A stretch of 64,000 bases of DNA from Massilia sp. Leaf139. GTDB lineage: Bacteria; Pseudomonadota; Gammaproteobacteria; Burkholderiales; Burkholderiaceae_D. The stretch covers positions 1,398,976 to 1,462,975 of the forward strand of contig NZ_LMOJ01000001.1 of NCBI RefSeq assembly GCF_001424165.1, given 5' to 3'. How positions within the stretch are numbered: the stretch's first letter is position 1; every line of letters starts with the position of its first letter. The notes under the pieces were generated by a model. The model made no database searches, had not been told where the DNA came from, and was given only the letters and a program-made list of their open reading frames with translations. Made by a program: the position numbers and the translations under genes. Positions 8,857-20,471 of this stretch are shown here, one piece after another.

Positions 8857-10104
8857 ATGCACGGACTCGGGATCGGGAAACTCGTCGCGCCAGGCGCGCT
8901 GGCACTGGCAGTCGCCCTTCAAGGAAGCGCACTGGCTGCCCCACCCATCGACCAACAGGTGCATGCGCAGGCGACGCAAGCGACCCCGATGGTGTTGAGC
9001 CTTCTGGAAAAGCTGGTCAACATCGATTCCGGCACGGCGAACGAACGCGGGCTCGACGCCGTCGGCGCGATCGTCGCCGACGAAGCGCGCAAACTCGGCA
9101 TGACGGTCACGCTCTCCCCGGCGCTGGCGCCCGCGGTCGGAAAGAATGTGGTCGCCACCCTTGCTGGCACCGGTTCGGCAAAGATCCTCCTGATGACCCA
9201 CATGGACACGGTGTTTGCCGAGGGCACGGCCGCGGCCCGCCCCTTCCGCGTCGAGGGCGACCGCGCGTACGGCCCGGGTGTCATGGACGACAAGGGCGGC
9301 ATCGTCCTGGCGCTGCAGGCGATCCGGATCCTGCAGCAGACGCAGTTCAACAGCTTCGGCAAGATCACCCTGCTCGTCAACACCAATGAGGAAACCTTCT
9401 CGAAAGGCTCGCGCGGCCTGATCGAGTCGCTGGCCCGCCAGCACGACGTGGTACTGAGCATGGAGCCGGGGCGTGCCGCCGACGGGCTTGTCGTCTGGCG
9501 CAAGGGCTCGGCCGACCTGCTCATCGACGTCAAGGGCAAGAGCGCACACGCCGGGGTGGCGCCGGAGGCGGGCCGCAATGCCGCGATGGAGGCCGCGCAC
9601 CAGATGCTGCAGATGTCGAAGCTCGGCGATCCCGCCAAAAGCACCACGGTCAACTTCACGGTCATCAAGGGCGGAGAACGCCCGAATGTGATCCCGGACG
9701 CCGCGCGGGTGCAGGGCGATATGCGCGCCACCCAATCCGCCGAATTCGAGCGCGTCGAAAAAGAGATGGCGCGCATCGCCACCAACAAGCTGATCCCGGA
9801 CACCGAAGTCAAGACCAGCCTCGTCCAGGGGATGGCGCCGATGCCGGTGAATCCGCGCACCGATGCGCTGGCCGGCCGGGCCCAGGCCATCTATGGCGAG
9901 CTGGGAATGAAACTGACCCTGGAACGCTCCGGCGGCGCCGCGGACGCGAATTACACGGCGGCGCAGGGCGTGGCTACCATCGATGGCCTGGGTATCGTCG
10001 GCGGCGGCATCCACACCGAGAGCGAGTATGCGGAGATCAAGAGCATTGCGCCGCGCCTGTATCTGCTCGTGCGCATGGTGAAGGAACTCAGCAGCCAGCG
10101 TTGA
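8857..10104 (+). CDS. M20 family metallopeptidase, glutamate carboxypeptidase (CPG2) type, exported
   Basis: Zinc hydrolase of 415 residues that likely releases C-terminal glutamate or similar from peptides or folate-like amides. A signal peptide occupies about residues 1-28 (ALAVALQGSALAAP). The two-zinc site is complete: HMDTVF, PGVMDDKGG, catalytic NEET, MEPGR and the C-terminal IHTESEY. The length matches Pseudomonas carboxypeptidase G2 (415). AGGAG lies before the ATG and a candidate promoter is at 8803-8830. It is a single-gene unit ending at a hairpin shared with the convergent RidA operon. Confidence 0.9.
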   Translation: MHGLGIGKLVAPGALALAVALQGSALAAPPIDQQVHAQATQATPMVLSLLEKLVNIDSGTANERGLDAVGAIVADEARKLGMTVTLSPALAPAVGKNVVATLAGTGSAKILLMTHMDTVFAEGTAAARPFRVEGDRAYGPGVMDDKGGIVLALQAIRILQQTQFNSFGKITLLVNTNEETFSKGSRGLIESLARQHDVVLSMEPGRAADGLVVWRKGSADLLIDVKGKSAHAGVAPEAGRNAAMEAAHQMLQMSKLGDPAKSTTVNFTVIKGGERPNVIPDAARVQGDMRATQSAEFERVEKEMARIATNKLIPDTEVKTSLVQGMAPMPVNPRTDALAGRAQAIYGELGMKLTLERSGGAADANYTAAQGVATIDGLGIVGGGIHTESEYAEIKSIAPRLYLLVRMVKELSSQR

Positions 10105-10162
10105 GCGTGTCGCGGCAGTGCCGCCAGCGGCGTCGGCACCGCTGTTTGCGCACGTCGACCGG

Positions 10163-10181
10163 CCCCTTTTCTATAAAGGGG
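10163..10181. terminator. Hairpin between convergent M20 peptidase and RidA operon
   Basis: Stem CCCCTTT (10163-10169) pairs with AAAGGGG (10175-10181) around a 5-base loop, between two convergent stops at 10104 and 10187. There is no long U-tract, so the terminator call is moderate. Confidence 0.5.
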
Positions 10182-10186
10182 ATTGC

Positions 10187-10579
10187 TCACTCCGGCACCA
10201 CCGCCGTCACCTCGATCTCCACCTTCGCCCTATCTTCCACCAGCCCCGCCACCTGCACCGCGCTCATGGTCGGGAAGTGGCGGCCGATCAGGTCGCGGTA
10301 GGCGGCGCCGATGGCGGGATAGGCGGCAACGTATTCCTTTTTGTCGAGCACGTACCAAGTCATGCGCACGATGTGCTCGGGCCTGGCGCCGCCCTCGGCC
10401 AATACCGCGACGATGTTTTCCAGGGCCTGGCGCACCTGGCCGGCGAAGTCGTCGGTCTGGAAGACGCCGTTCGCGTCCCAGCCGACCATCCCGCTTACGA
10501 ACACCATGCGGCCGGAGGCGGCGATGCCGTTGGCGTAGCCGCGTGGGCGCGGCCAGTCTTTCGGTTGGAGGAAGTCCAT
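10187..10579 (-). CDS. RidA/YjgF family reactive enamine-imine deaminase
   Basis: A 130-residue Rid-fold protein with the family features GYANGIAASGRMVFVSG, RQALENIVAVL and RMTWYVLDK; it ends KVEIEVTAVVPE. RidA proteins hydrolyse unstable enamines and imines, releasing ammonia. It is the last gene of the aromatic-CoA operon, 18 bp after the thioesterase. The 2-aminobenzoyl-CoA pathway makes cyclic amino-enone (enamine-like) intermediates, so a dedicated deaminase role is attractive but inferred. The canonical RidA arginine near position 105 is not obvious here, so it may be of the Rid2-7 type. Confidence 0.85.
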   Translation of the reverse strand: MDFLQPKDWPRPRGYANGIAASGRMVFVSGMVGWDANGVFQTDDFAGQVRQALENIVAVLAEGGARPEHIVRMTWYVLDKKEYVAAYPAIGAAYRDLIGRHFPTMSAVQVAGLVEDRAKVEIEVTAVVPE

Positions 10580-10597
10580 GGTGATACCTTTCGTTGA

Positions 10598-11032
10598 CTA
10601 GTCTGCGCCCGCGGGCATGAACTGGAGGATGGATGTGCGCATGGCGTCTGGGATGCGGGTCGCCCTGCCCTGCGCCAGATCCATCGTGACCAGCACCAGG
10701 GTCGCACGCACGCGCTCGGCGCCATCCTCGCCCAGCAGCCGGATCGCCACCGTGAGCGAGGCGCCGCCGATCTTCACAACCGAGAGTTCCGCGCGCAGCA
10801 GGTCGCCGAGCCGGCTGGGGGCGAGGAAGTCGGCCTGGACGTTCACGGTCGGCAGGCCGAGCTTGCGCTCGCCGTGCAGTTCGCGAAAGCTGGTGCCCAG
10901 TCCCTGCGCGCACCAGTCCTCGACCAGGTTGTTGAACATCTCGAAGTAGCGCGGATAGAAGACGATGCCGGCCGGGTCGCAGTCGCCGAAGCGCACCAGC
11001 ACCTCGCGCGCGAAGGTGTGCGCTTCAGCCAC
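10598..11032 (-). CDS. Acyl-CoA thioesterase, 4-hydroxybenzoyl-CoA thioesterase type
   Basis: Hotdog-fold thioesterase of 144 residues. The active-site loop [17 protein letters not shown] carries the Asp typical of 4-hydroxybenzoyl-CoA thioesterases, followed by the long helix [11 protein letters not shown] chose the GTG at 11032, which has GAGG nine bases upstream and overlaps the dehydrogenase stop by 8 bp. An upstream ATG at 11059 would add nine residues. In this operon it probably releases CoA from a dead-end or ring-opened intermediate and so protects the CoA pool. Confidence 0.87.
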   Translation of the reverse strand: MAEAHTFAREVLVRFGDCDPAGIVFYPRYFEMFNNLVEDWCAQGLGTSFRELHGERKLGLPTVNVQADFLAPSRLGDLLRAELSVVKIGGASLTVAIRLLGEDGAERVRATLVLVTMDLAQGRATRIPDAMRTSILQFMPAGAD

Positions 11033-12197
11033 GCGGGGCCGCCTCGGCCAGCAATTCACGCGCGATGATCAGCTGCTGCACCTCGGTCGCGCCCTCGTAG
11101 ATGCGCAGCGAACGGATCTCGCGGTACAAGCGCTCGACCGGCTGTTCGCTGACCACGCCGAGGCCGCCGAACATCTGCACCGCGGCGTCGATCACCTGCT
11201 GCGCCGTCTCAGTGGCGGTCAGCTTGGCCATCGCGGCCTCTTTCGTGACGCGCCGGCCCTGATCGCGCTGCCAGGCGGCGCGGTAGGTGAGCAGCGCGGC
11301 GGCATCGATGCCGGTCGCCATCTGCGCCAGCTTGGCCTGGGTCAGCTGGAAGTCGGCCAGGGTCTTGCCGAACATCTTGCGGCTGGTCGCGCGCGCCAGC
11401 GCCTCGTCCAGCGCGCGGCGCGCGAAGCCCAGCGCGGCGGCGGCGACCGAGGTGCGGAAGATGTCGAGGGTCGCCATCGCCACCTTGAAGCCCTGTCCCG
11501 CCGCGCCCAGGCGCTTGGAGACCGGCACGCGGCAGCCGGAAAAGCGCAGGCGCGCCAACGGGTGCGGCGCGATCACGTCGATGCGCTCGGCGATCTCGAA
11601 GCCCGGCAAGCCGGCGTCGACGATGAAGGCGGAAATGCCGCGCGCGCCGGGCGCTTCGCCGCTGCGCGCGAAGACCACGTACATGTCGGCGATGCCGCCG
11701 TTCGAGATCCAGGTCTTCTCGCCATCGAGCACATAGTCGTCGCCATCGAGCGTCGCCGCGCAGGCCATGGCCGCGACGTCGGAGCCGGCATCCGGCTCGG
11801 ACAGCGCGAAAGCGGCGATCGCGTCGCCGCGGCCGACCCGGGTCAGGTAGTCGCGCTTGTTCTCTTCGCTGCCGAACAGGGTGATGGCGCCGCTGCCCAG
11901 GCCCTGCATGGCAAAGGCGAAGTCGGCCAGGCCGGAGTGCCGTGCCAGGGTTTCGCGGATCAGGCAGACGGCGCGCGTGTCGATGGCCTCGCCCGCGCCG
12001 CCATAAGCCGTGCCGCCGATCGCATGCTTCAGCCAGCCGGCTTCGCCCAGCTGCTTGACGAGGCCGCGGCAGGCGGCGTCGACATCATGATCATGCTTCT
12101 GCGCGATATGCTGCGCGGCCCAGGCGTCGAGCGCGCGCGCCAGTTCGCGGTGGCGGCTGTCGAGAAACGGCCAGTCGAGATAGTCGGTGTCGGCCAC
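11025..12197 (-). CDS. Acyl-CoA dehydrogenase of the aromatic-CoA operon
   Basis: FAD-dependent acyl-CoA dehydrogenase, 390 residues, close to the family norm. Visible signatures are [16 protein letters not shown] (FAD contact), [17 protein letters not shown] and the catalytic segment [20 protein letters not shown], where the Glu of YEG is the expected base. It starts with GTG at 12197, with GGAG nine bases before. It lies 4 bp after the enoyl-CoA hydratase. It likely performs an oxidation in beta-oxidation of the dearomatised ring or its opened product; the exact substrate is not known. Confidence 0.9.
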   Translation of the reverse strand: MADTDYLDWPFLDSRHRELARALDAWAAQHIAQKHDHDVDAACRGLVKQLGEAGWLKHAIGGTAYGGAGEAIDTRAVCLIRETLARHSGLADFAFAMQGLGSGAITLFGSEENKRDYLTRVGRGDAIAAFALSEPDAGSDVAAMACAATLDGDDYVLDGEKTWISNGGIADMYVVFARSGEAPGARGISAFIVDAGLPGFEIAERIDVIAPHPLARLRFSGCRVPVSKRLGAAGQGFKVAMATLDIFRTSVAAAALGFARRALDEALARATSRKMFGKTLADFQLTQAKLAQMATGIDAAALLTYRAAWQRDQGRRVTKEAAMAKLTATETAQQVIDAAVQMFGGLGVVSEQPVERLYREIRSLRIYEGATEVQQLIIARELLAEAAPRG

Positions 12198-12201
12198 GGG
12201 T

Positions 12202-13056
12202 TCAGTCTCCTTCGAATTGCGGTTTTAACTTGGCCACGAACGCGTGGTAGGCGCGGTGGAAGTCGTTGGTGGCCATGCAGATGGCCTGGGCTTGCGCTTC
12301 GGCCTCGATGGCTTCGTCGACGCCCATGTTCCACTCCTGCTGCAGCATCTTTTTGGTCATGCCGTGGGCGAAGGTCGGCCCGGCGGCCAGCGCGGCGGCG
12401 AAGCCCTGGGCCTCCGCCAGGACGGACTCCGGCGCGCACAGGCGGTTGAAGAAACCCCAGCGCTCGGCTTCCTCGCCACCCAGGCTGCGCCCGGTGTAGA
12501 GCAGCTCGGCAGCGCGACCCTGGCCGATCACGCGCGGCAGCAGCGCGCAGGCGCCCATGTCGCAGCCGGCCAGGCCGACGCGGGTGAAGAGAAAGGCGGT
12601 CTTGCTGCGCGCGGTGCCGTAGCGGATGTCGGACGCCAGCGCCAGGATCGCGCCGGCGCCGGCGCAGACGCCGTCGATGGCCGCCACGATCGGCTGCGGA
12701 CAGGCGCGCATCGCTTTCACCAGGTCGCCCGTCATGCGGGTAAATGCCAGCAGCCCCGGCATGTCGAGCTTGGTGAGCGGGCCGATGATGTCGTGCACGT
12801 CGCCGCCCGAGCAGAAATTCTCGCCGGCGCCGGTGACGACGATGGCTTTGACGTCATCGGCATAAGCCAGCGCGCGGAACAGGTCGCGCAGCTCGGCGTA
12901 GGAATCGAAGGTGAGCGGATTCTTGCGCTCGGGACGGTTCAGCGTAATCGTGGCCACGCCCTGCGCGAGGCCGAACATGAAGTGCCTGGGGCTGTAGCCG
13001 GCAAAGTCCTTGCGGTTGCCGGGCAGGTGGTGCGGTTCGCCTGGAAGATGGCGCAT
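12202..13056 (-). CDS. Enoyl-CoA hydratase/isomerase family protein of the aromatic-CoA operon
   Basis: Crotonase-fold protein, 284 residues. Motifs are [17 protein letters not shown], the oxyanion-hole segment [13 protein letters not shown] and [19 protein letters not shown], followed by [17 protein letters not shown]. It has an N-terminal extension of about 25 residues before the core. AGGAG lies just upstream of the ATG and overlaps the marR stop, leaving an 8-bp gap. It probably hydrates an unsaturated intermediate, or opens the ring in the pathway, but which step cannot be told from sequence. Confidence 0.9.
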   Translation of the reverse strand: MRHLPGEPHHLPGNRKDFAGYSPRHFMFGLAQGVATITLNRPERKNPLTFDSYAELRDLFRALAYADDVKAIVVTGAGENFCSGGDVHDIIGPLTKLDMPGLLAFTRMTGDLVKAMRACPQPIVAAIDGVCAGAGAILALASDIRYGTARSKTAFLFTRVGLAGCDMGACALLPRVIGQGRAAELLYTGRSLGGEEAERWGFFNRLCAPESVLAEAQGFAAALAAGPTFAHGMTKKMLQQEWNMGVDEAIEAEAQAQAICMATNDFHRAYHAFVAKLKPQFEGD

Positions 13057-13064
13057 GCGTTCTC

Positions 13065-13619
13065 CTAGTCTTGCGGTTGGTGCGGGGTTTGCCGAGATGG
13101 CGCGAGACCCCGCTTCATGGTCGAGAGCAGCGCCAGCAGCGCCGCGCGTTCCGATGCGGTTAGTCCTGCCATCAGTTCGATGATCCAGGCTTCGTGGCGC
13201 GCCGCCATGCGCTTGAAGGCGCGCCGTCCGTTGGCGGTCAGGCGGATGCGATAGGCGCGGCCGTCACCCGGCACCGCCTCGCGCGCCACCAGGTCTTCCT
13301 GCTCGAGCAGGTTGACGATGCCGGTGACGTTGGCGCTGGTGACCATCATGCGCTTCGACAGTTCGCCCATGCGCAGGCCTTCCGGATGGCGGTCGAGCTG
13401 GGCCATCAGGTCGAAGCGCGGCAGCGTGATGCCGAATTCGAGGCGCAGGCGGCTGCGGATCTCGGTCTCGATCAGCGTCGTGCAGGACAGTATGCGCAGC
13501 CACAATTTCAAGGACTGGTGGTTGTCGTCGGTGAGGCGGCTCTCGACATCGAGCGATGCTGCGGTGCCGGCATCGACGGCGCTGGCGGCAAGGGTCAGGG
13601 TAACCTGTTTGCGCGCCAT
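13065..13619 (-). CDS. MarR family transcriptional regulator of the aromatic-CoA operon
   Basis: Winged-helix regulator, 184 residues. The DNA-binding part is [38 protein letters not shown] (recognition helix) and the wing [17 protein letters not shown] 40-residue N-terminal extension precedes it. It is embedded as the third gene of the operon, 1 bp after the monooxygenase stop, so it is very likely autoregulated and responds to an aromatic acid or its CoA ester. A candidate palindromic operator sits at 17704-17719 upstream of the first gene. Confidence 0.9.
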   Translation of the reverse strand: MARKQVTLTLAASAVDAGTAASLDVESRLTDDNHQSLKLWLRILSCTTLIETEIRSRLRLEFGITLPRFDLMAQLDRHPEGLRMGELSKRMMVTSANVTGIVNLLEQEDLVAREAVPGDGRAYRIRLTANGRRAFKRMAARHEAWIIELMAGLTASERAALLALLSTMKRGLAPSRQTPHQPQD

Positions 13620-13620
13620 C

Positions 13621-16010
<2,390 letters not shown>

Positions 16011-16014
<4 letters not shown>

Positions 16015-17636
16015 GAGGTCTCCACGATCTGCCGCGCTTCCTGGCGCAGCTTGAAGCGCTGCAGCTTGCCGGTCTCGGTGCGCGGCAGCGCGCTGCGAAA
16101 CGCGATGCGGCGCGGGTATTTGTAGGGGGCGATGGTCTGCTTCACGTAATCCTGCAGGGTTTTCGTCATCCCGGGCCCGGCTTCATGGCCGGGCCGCAGC
16201 ACAACATAGGCCAGCACCAGCTGGCCGCGCTCCGGATCGGGGGCGCCGACGACACCGCATTCGGCCACCGCCGGATGCTGCAGCAGCGCGTCCTCGACCT
16301 CCGGCCCGGCGATGTTGTAGCCGGCGGAGATGATCATGTCGTCGAGGCGCGCCTGGTACCAGTAATAACCGTCGTCGTCCATGCGGTAGGCGTCGCCGGT
16401 CAGCGTCCAGCCATTGCAGACGGCGTCGAGCTGGCGCGGGTCGGCCAGGTAGCGGCAGCCGGTCGGGCCCTTCACCGCAAGCCGGCCGACCACGTTGGCG
16501 CCGAGCGGATGGCCGTCGTCATCGAGGATGCAGGCGCGGTAGCCGGGAATCGGGCGGCCGGTGGCGCCGGGGCGGATGGCGTCGCCGGCGGCGGAGATAA
16601 AGATGTGCAGCATTTCGGTCGAGCCGATGCCGTCGATCATGGCCAGGCCGGTGGCCTCCTGCCAGGCCTGGCGCGTCTGCAGCGGCAGCGCCTCGCCGGC
16701 CGAGACGGTGCGGGTCAGGCTGGACAGGTCGTGGTTGGCGGCCAGCGGCGTCATCTGCCGGTAAAAGGTGGGCGCGGTGAAGCAGACGGTGGCGCGGTAC
16801 TGGGCGATCGCGGCCAGCAGCGCATCGGGCGTGAGTTTTTCCAGCAGCACGGTCGAGGCGCCGACGCGCAGCGGGAACAGCAGCAGGCCGCCCAGGCCGA
16901 AGGTAAAGGCCAGCGGCGGCGTGCCGACGAAGACGTCGTTTTCGGTCGCGCCCAGGGTCGAGCGCGGGAAGCAGTCGCAGATGGCCAGCACGTCGCGGTG
17001 GAAGTGCATGGTGCCCTTGGGGCGGCCGGTGGTGCCGGAGGTGAAGCTCAGGAGGCAGACGTCTTCGGCGGCGGTGTCGACGGCCTCGAAGCGCGCCGGC
17101 ATGGCGGCAAGCTGCGCGTCGAAAGCGCCTTCGTTAAAGGAGAGCACGCGCGGCGGCGCGTCCAGAGCGTCGCAGGCCAGGTCGAGTTCTTCGCGCAGGT
17201 CGGCCGCACAGAGCACCGCGTCCACCCGGGCCAGCTCCATGATCGTGCCCAGCTCTTTCGCGCGCAGCAGCGGCATGGTCGGCACCGCGACATAGCCCGC
17301 TTTCCACACGGCCAGTACGCAGGCCGCCATCATCGGGTTGTTGGCGCCGCGCAGCAGCACGCGGTTGCCGGGCACCAGCTGCAGTTCCGCCTTCAAGAGG
17401 CCTGCAATACGGTCGACCTTTTCCGATAGTTCCGCATACGTCCATGTGACGGCCGCGCCGCGGATCGCGACCGAGGCGCCCTGGCCGTGCGCCACCATCG
17501 CGTCGAGCAGTTCGGCCGCACAGTTGAGGCGTTCGGGGTAGTGGAGCGCGTCGAGCTCGAAGATCAGCTCGGGCCACTGCTCACGCGGCGGCAGGTTATC
17601 GTTCGCAAAGGTGTCCAGGTACGCGGTTCCGTTCAT
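16011..17636 (-). CDS. Aromatic acid-CoA ligase (2-aminobenzoate-CoA ligase type)
   Basis: Activates an aromatic acid to its CoA thioester at the cost of ATP, the first step of the operon's pathway. The protein has 541 residues. AMP-binding motifs are [19 protein letters not shown] (P-loop-like), [31 protein letters not shown] and the C-terminal hinge plus catalytic lysine region [15 protein letters not shown]. The family is that of benzoate- and 2-aminobenzoate-CoA ligases. It is the first gene of a seven-gene minus-strand operon, with GGAG five bases before the ATG. The substrate is inferred from its fused monooxygenase partner. Confidence 0.9.
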
Positions 17637-17818
17637 GGGGTCTCCGGGCAGTACAGGGAATGCGGATGGCGTAGGGGCGGTCGCCGTGTCAGGTAGTGAA
17701 CATACTTTAAGCCTAAACTAGTTCGGGACGCAAGCGTTTGGTGGACGTTCAACTGCGCGCCACGGCTGTGAGCGATCTCTACAATGGAAAGGCCATTCAC
17801 TGCATCGGAACGAATACC
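17637..17818. promoter_or_regulatory. Promoter/operator region of the aromatic-CoA operon
   Basis: On the minus strand a -35-like TTGCGT and a -10-like TTAAAG (or TAAAGT) can be placed about 17 bases apart, near 17705-17735. Overlapping the -10 is an imperfect palindrome at 17704-17719, ACTTTAAGCCTAAACT, with TTTA/TAAA half-sites around a 4-base centre. This is a likely site for the MarR protein of the operon. No other feature is seen before the DUF4126 gene on the plus strand. Confidence 0.5.
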
Positions 17819-18292
17819 ATGACCCTGCGCAACCTCCTCCCTTCCATCCTGATCGGCGCCGTCGCCAGCGCCCGCTCGATGACGCCCATGGCCACCATCG
17901 CGGCCGCGCGCCTCGCGCACCGCGAGACCTCGGGCGAGCTCTTCCTGCTCGACCGCCCGACCTTCAAATACGGCGCGCTAGCGATGGGCGTCGGCGAACT
18001 CCTGGGCGACAAGATGAAGAGCGCGCCCGACCGCACGGTCTTCCTCGGCCTGCTGGCGCGCGTGATGAGCGCGGGGATCGCCGGCGCGGCCCTGGCGCCG
18101 GAGGGCCGCGAACGGGACGGCGCGGTGGCGGCGGTGGCCACAGCGGTGCCGCTGGCGTATCTCACGCTGGCCGGGCGCAAGCAGGCGATGGCGCGGATCG
18201 GGCAGACGCGCAGCGGCTTGATCGAAGATGCGCTGGTGGTGAGTGCGGGCGCCTTGATCGTGGCGCTGGCGACTAGCCGAGGCGGCGACTAG
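17819..18292 (+). CDS. DUF4126-type small membrane protein
   Basis: A 157-residue hydrophobic protein with several membrane helices. It begins MTLRNLLPSILIGAVASARS and contains RSMTPMATIAAARLAH, seen near the start of DUF4126 proteins, and later LLARVMSAGIAGAALAPEGR. The ATG at 17819 is preferred to an upstream start at 17738, whose extra 27 residues are not hydrophobic. Its function is unknown. It stands alone between the aromatic operon and the SUI1 gene. Confidence 0.75.
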   Translation: MTLRNLLPSILIGAVASARSMTPMATIAAARLAHRETSGELFLLDRPTFKYGALAMGVGELLGDKMKSAPDRTVFLGLLARVMSAGIAGAALAPEGRERDGAVAAVATAVPLAYLTLAGRKQAMARIGQTRSGLIEDALVVSAGALIVALATSRGGD

Positions 18293-18353
18293 GCGGGGCC
18301 GTACGGGGGCTGCTACACTTCCCCGTTTCAGATCCAATGCTCCTGCACCAACC

Positions 18354-18710
18354 ATGAAAAGCAGCGCTAAAGGCGGCCTCGTCTACTCCACCGAACACGG
18401 CCGCATGTGCCCGGGCTGCGGCCAGCCCCTCGCCGCGTGTACCTGCAAGGCCGACGCCGCTCCCAAGGGCGACGGCGTGGTACGCGTCTCGCGCCAGACC
18501 AAGGGACGGGGCGGCAAGTGCGTGACGGTGGTCAAGGGCCTGGCGCTGGGCGCCGCCGCGCTGGCCGCGCTGGGCAAGCAGCTGCGTACGGCCTGCGGCT
18601 CGGGCGGCACCGTGAAAGATGGCGTGATCGAGATCCAGGGCGACCATTGCGACCTGGTGATGGCGGCGCTGGCGCAACAGGGGCATCGACCGCAGCGGGC
18701 CGGCAGCTGA
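18354..18710 (+). CDS. SUI1/YciH-type translation initiation factor
   Basis: A small protein of 118 residues. The N-terminal zinc-ribbon-like pair CPGCGQ and ACTC (about residues 20-32) is followed by the SUI1 core GRGGKCVTVVKGL and LGKQLRTACGSGGTVKDG, ending HCDLVMAALAQQG. Bacterial YciH is thought to affect start-site selection fidelity, and related bacterial proteins occur widely in betaproteobacteria. It is a single-gene unit. Confidence 0.9.
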   Translation: MKSSAKGGLVYSTEHGRMCPGCGQPLAACTCKADAAPKGDGVVRVSRQTKGRGGKCVTVVKGLALGAAALAALGKQLRTACGSGGTVKDGVIEIQGDHCDLVMAALAQQGHRPQRAGS

Positions 18711-18803
18711 AGAAGGCAGGATTCGCAGGCTGAACTCATGCAGCCATCTCATCAATCAGGCCTTATTCAGTACTACTGTACATGAACCGCCGGCCCCATC
18801 GGC

Positions 18804-19010
18804 TTAGTCGATGGCACGTCGCCCGCAGCTGGTCAATACGCGGCAGATGACCGCCGCATCGACGTCGCGGCTTTTCAGGTACTCGACGGCGCTGACGGTG
18901 CTGGCGCTGCGCTGCACCTTGAGGGCGCGCTCGACGGTGCACGCATCGTAGCGGACGCCTCCGTGGCTGGTATGCGAGGCGCGGCGGCGCTCGTTAAATG
19001 GTGCATCCAT
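18804..19010 (-). CDS. Small hypothetical protein (68 residues)
   Basis: Starts MDAPFNERRRASHTSHGGVR and ends VICRVLTSCGRRAID. The C-terminal half (SASTVSAVEYLKSRDVDAAV) looks helical and compact, and there are three cysteines. I do not recognise a family. The ATG at 19010 is chosen over a longer reading from 19109 because the extra residues look non-coding and contain no better ribosome site. It could be a lineage-specific regulator or simply a chance frame. Confidence 0.5.
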   Translation of the reverse strand: MDAPFNERRRASHTSHGGVRYDACTVERALKVQRSASTVSAVEYLKSRDVDAAVICRVLTSCGRRAID

Positions 19011-19155
19011 GGTGGTATCCCGCTTGGTAAGGTTTGGAAAGCATGACGCAGCCTGCACCGGCAGCATGACAGCTTGATGACGCACGCTGCGTACAAGTTC
19101 CTCCGACAAGATCCTTTAACGAGCGGGCACAGGCAACATGCGCCCGGTCTGCCGC

Positions 19156-20313
19156 TCAGTCGGCCTTGTTTTTCTTGCGTCGCGGCAAGGCAAACACGTC
19201 GGCCAGCACCGTGCTCTCGCCGATCTGACGTCCCGGCGAAGCGGAATCGTAGACGACCAGCAACTCGTCGCCGGCGCCGAGCTTGTCATCGAACAGCGTG
19301 ATCCCTTCGGGATGGTCGACGCCCGCGCCGTAGGGCAGGTCGACCAGGTGTTCGAGCTGGCCCGCCGGCACCACCGCATCCCTGCCCGCCAGCACGCCGC
19401 CGGCCCAGCGGTACAGGCGCACCGGCCCGTCCAGATCCATGGTCGGCCCGGCGAGGATGAGCAAGTCGTCGCCCTGTACGCACAGGTCGCGGATACCGAG
19501 TCCGCCGAGGTCGAGGAAATGCTTGCGCAGCAGCGCCCCTTCGTCGTCCACCGGCCCCAGGCGCAGCCAACCCGCCTCGGCATCCTCGACCGGCGCGATG
19601 GCGATGATTGCCGCCCAGCCGCGCAGCACGGGCCCGCGCAGTCCCAGCAGCAACTGTTTGGCGGCCACCGCGATGCCTTCGATGTCGAAGCCGTTGTCCT
19701 TGCCGGGGATGGCGAGGAAGGGCCCGAAATGCGGGTCGTCCGCGAGCAGCGCGGTCAGCTCGTTGCCGTGTTCGTCGCCGCGCAGCATGGCCGCCGTGCG
19801 TTTCCGGTCCTTGCGCCCCGCCTCCCTGGCCAGCGTGTATTCGCCGGGCGCGCCCTCCTGTTCGGCGATGGGGATGCGTCCGATCAGGTAGCGGTTGCCG
19901 TCCTTGCTGACCGAGCAGAGGCGCTTGTGGGCCTTTTTCGTGCCGTCGTCCGCGCGCGGCTGCTTGCGGCGTAGGCTGTGCGAACCCGTCAGCCACAGGT
20001 ACTTGCCGTCGCAGGCAAGGCCCTCGATGTCGGCCTCGTTGATGTCGTCCGCCGTCTCGCCGTGGGCCGGCAGCGGCAGCCGCAGGAAGTCATGCAGCGC
20101 AAACTGCCGGTGGTCGCGCGTGAAGCTGCTGCGGCCGGTGCTGTCTTTCTCTTCCAGGGTCAGGCGCTCCAGGCTGACCGTTTCGTCGTTCGCGAGCCAG
20201 AGCGTGCGTCCCATGCGCAGCACGACGGACAGGCCGTCGCGCAGCTCCTTCTGCGGCGTCAGGTTGTCGTGCTCGGGATGGAACTGGAGCAGAACGATAT
20301 TCGTCGGGTGCAT
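19156..20313 (-). CDS. DUF3616 domain-containing protein
   Basis: A 385-residue cytosolic protein made mostly of predicted beta strands. Repeated patterns such as DIEGLACDGKYLWLTGSHS, FDIEGIAVAAKQLLLGLRG and DHPEGITLFDDKLGAGDEL suggest a beta-propeller, typical of DUF3616. The biochemical role is unknown. It has no signal peptide. It is divergent from ppk1 with a 158-bp shared region, so co-regulation with polyphosphate metabolism is possible but not shown. Confidence 0.8.
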   Translation of the reverse strand: MHPTNIVLLQFHPEHDNLTPQKELRDGLSVVLRMGRTLWLANDETVSLERLTLEEKDSTGRSSFTRDHRQFALHDFLRLPLPAHGETADDINEADIEGLACDGKYLWLTGSHSLRRKQPRADDGTKKAHKRLCSVSKDGNRYLIGRIPIAEQEGAPGEYTLAREAGRKDRKRTAAMLRGDEHGNELTALLADDPHFGPFLAIPGKDNGFDIEGIAVAAKQLLLGLRGPVLRGWAAIIAIAPVEDAEAGWLRLGPVDDEGALLRKHFLDLGGLGIRDLCVQGDDLLILAGPTMDLDGPVRLYRWAGGVLAGRDAVVPAGQLEHLVDLPYGAGVDHPEGITLFDDKLGAGDELLVVYDSASPGRQIGESTVLADVFALPRRKKNKAD

Positions 20314-20426
20314 GCATTCTCCTCGGTTGTCGCTCGCAGCATACCGCCATTGCTGACCTCATGCGCGCCCGAATCGGTGCCGGTGGTAGGCTCACGGAGC
20401 AGCCGCCGCCGCGGGAGCGGGGCCGC

Positions 20427-20444
20427 ATGTAACGTGCCTGTCAT
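20427..20444 (+). promoter_or_regulatory. Possible Pho-box-like repeat upstream of ppk1
   Basis: CTGTCAT at 20438-20444 matches a perfect PhoB half-site. ATGTAAC, a 4/7 match, lies at 20427-20433 with the usual 4-base spacing. The repeats lie 28-45 bp before the ppk1 ATG. Phosphate control of ppk is known in other bacteria. The match is partial, so this is only a candidate. Confidence 0.35.
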
Positions 20445-20471
20445 ATTCGACAACCATACTGCTCTTTTCGC

